NCBI GenBank assembly: GCA_029256365.1
Contig: JAQSYB010000128.1
Location: forward strand, 1-5,981
Source of the DNA: Clostridia bacterium
GTDB lineage: Bacteria > Bacillota > Clostridia > Lutisporales > Lutisporaceae
Direction: 5' to 3'
Length of the DNA: 5,981 nucleotides
The position numbers and the translations under genes were made by a program. Under the pieces are notes generated by a model. The model did no database searches and was not told where the DNA came from. It saw only the letters and a list, made by a program, of their open reading frames with translations. Below are positions 5,367 through 5,981 of this stretch, piece by piece (position 1 is the first letter of the stretch; each line of letters begins with the position of its first letter).

Positions 5367-5981
5367 ATGGGTAAAAAGACTTTTATCGTGTTTCTTCTTG
5401 TAATTTTACTGATAGCTTCTACAGTTGTTACATATTTCCTAAGAAATAATAATGATGCACCGGAGATACAAATAAATGAGCAAGAAGAAATTCAGAAGTT
5501 AGAGGAAGACCTTTATGTAATTCGTGACAATGGCAGGTACGGATATATAAATTCTGCAGGACTGGTAATAATTGAGCCGCAGTTTGAGGATGCATACAAC
5601 TTTAGTGAAGGTCTAGCAAGAGTCGGGGTACAGCATAAATATGGTTTTATAGATCAAAGGGGAAAAATAGTAATCCAACCAGTATATGATGATGTGGGAG
5701 ACTTTGCTGAGGGCTTTGCTAGGGTTGCCATAGATAACAAGTATGGCTTTGTAGATAAAAGTGGGAATCATGGGATTCCGATGCAATATGAGCTGGTAAA
5801 TGAATTCTCTGAAGGCCTTGCTGGAATATATGCTCAGGGCAAATGGGGGTTTATCAACAGCAAGGGTGAAGTAGTGATACAACCGAAGTTTAACAATGTA
5901 GGTTTTTTCAAGAATGGGCTTGCCCCTGTCAGTGAGGATGAGCTGTATGGATATATAGATAGGAAGGGAAAGTATGTAATA
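5367..5981 (+). CDS. WG-repeat protein with N-terminal membrane anchor, partial at 3' end
   Basis: The first 205 residues are visible and the frame is open at the window end. MGKK precedes one hydrophobic segment (about residues 5-25), acting as a signal anchor or uncleaved signal; there is no lipobox cysteine. Residues 26-48 form a polar, Glu-rich linker. From about residue 50 the protein consists of WG (KWG) repeats, seen as YGYIN, YGFID, YGFVD, WGFIN and YGYID with the aromatic residue at 58, 92, 126, 160 and 194, each followed by GxVVIQPxF-like and F(S/A)EGLA-like strands. WG repeats are thought to form beta-rich modules in surface or secreted proteins; no specific function is established for this one. 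The start is supported by GAGGTG (5356-5361), 5 nt before the ATG. Transport across the membrane, with the repeats outside, is inferred from the anchor. Confidence 0.88.
   Translation, partial: MGKKTFIVFLLVILLIASTVVTYFLRNNNDAPEIQINEQEEIQKLEEDLYVIRDNGRYGYINSAGLVIIEPQFEDAYNFSEGLARVGVQHKYGFIDQRGKIVIQPVYDDVGDFAEGFARVAIDNKYGFVDKSGNHGIPMQYELVNEFSEGLAGIYAQGKWGFINSKGEVVIQPKFNNVGFFKNGLAPVSEDELYGYIDRKGKYVI
5514..5981 (+). repeat. Tandem WG repeats, 34 residues (102 bp) each
   Basis: The aromatic-Gly core recurs at codons starting at 5538, 5640, 5742, 5844 and 5946, exactly 102 bp apart with no indels. The repeats are similar in protein but clearly diverged in DNA, so they are old duplications rather than recent copies. 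The third is the most divergent (GNHGIPMQYE in place of GxVVIQPxF). Confidence 0.85.

Noticed and set aside
5613..5882. 89-codon frame on the - strand near the right end
   Set aside because: It is the antisense of the WG-repeat gene, whose five in-register repeats prove the + frame.

Overview
The window looks like chromosome of a low-GC, Gram-positive anaerobe of the Clostridia. Base composition is AT-rich, Shine-Dalgarno sites are strong (GGGGGAGG, AGGGGG, GAGGTG), and the families present (M19 dipeptidase, HD-domain protein, multi-TM histidine kinase, WG-repeat protein) suit that group. The genus cannot be fixed from the sequence. No mobile element, CRISPR array, tRNA or rRNA was recognised.

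Left part (1-865): the 3' end of an M19 membrane-type dipeptidase gene on + converges with a single-domain CheY-like response regulator on -. A perfect 15-bp inverted repeat lies directly upstream of the regulator, covering a TATAAT box and touching the ribosome-binding site. A + strand terminator at 826-856 has no + gene close before it.

Middle part (943-3333): an HD-domain protein resembling the HD half of CCA-adding enzymes is followed after 69 bp by an orphan sensor histidine kinase with about six TM helices. A strong bidirectional terminator closes the kinase gene and the convergent operon beyond it.

Right part (3332-4721): a two-gene operon on -, driven by a good sigma-A-type promoter with an extended -10. 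It encodes an unrecognised soluble coiled-coil protein, then a membrane-anchored OmpA/MotB-type putative peptidoglycan-binding protein.

Far right (4722-5981): about 640 bp of AT-rich DNA with no convincing gene, containing a perfect 20-bp palindrome, then a WG-repeat protein with an N-terminal membrane anchor that runs off the window.

Taken together this is a set of signalling and envelope genes. The histidine kinase and the response regulator could be partners, but they are divergent and separated by the HD gene, so this is unproven. No clearly new defence or enzymatic system is visible. The least explained items are the coiled-coil/OmpA operon and the two dyad elements, which share AATATG/CATATT half-sites.
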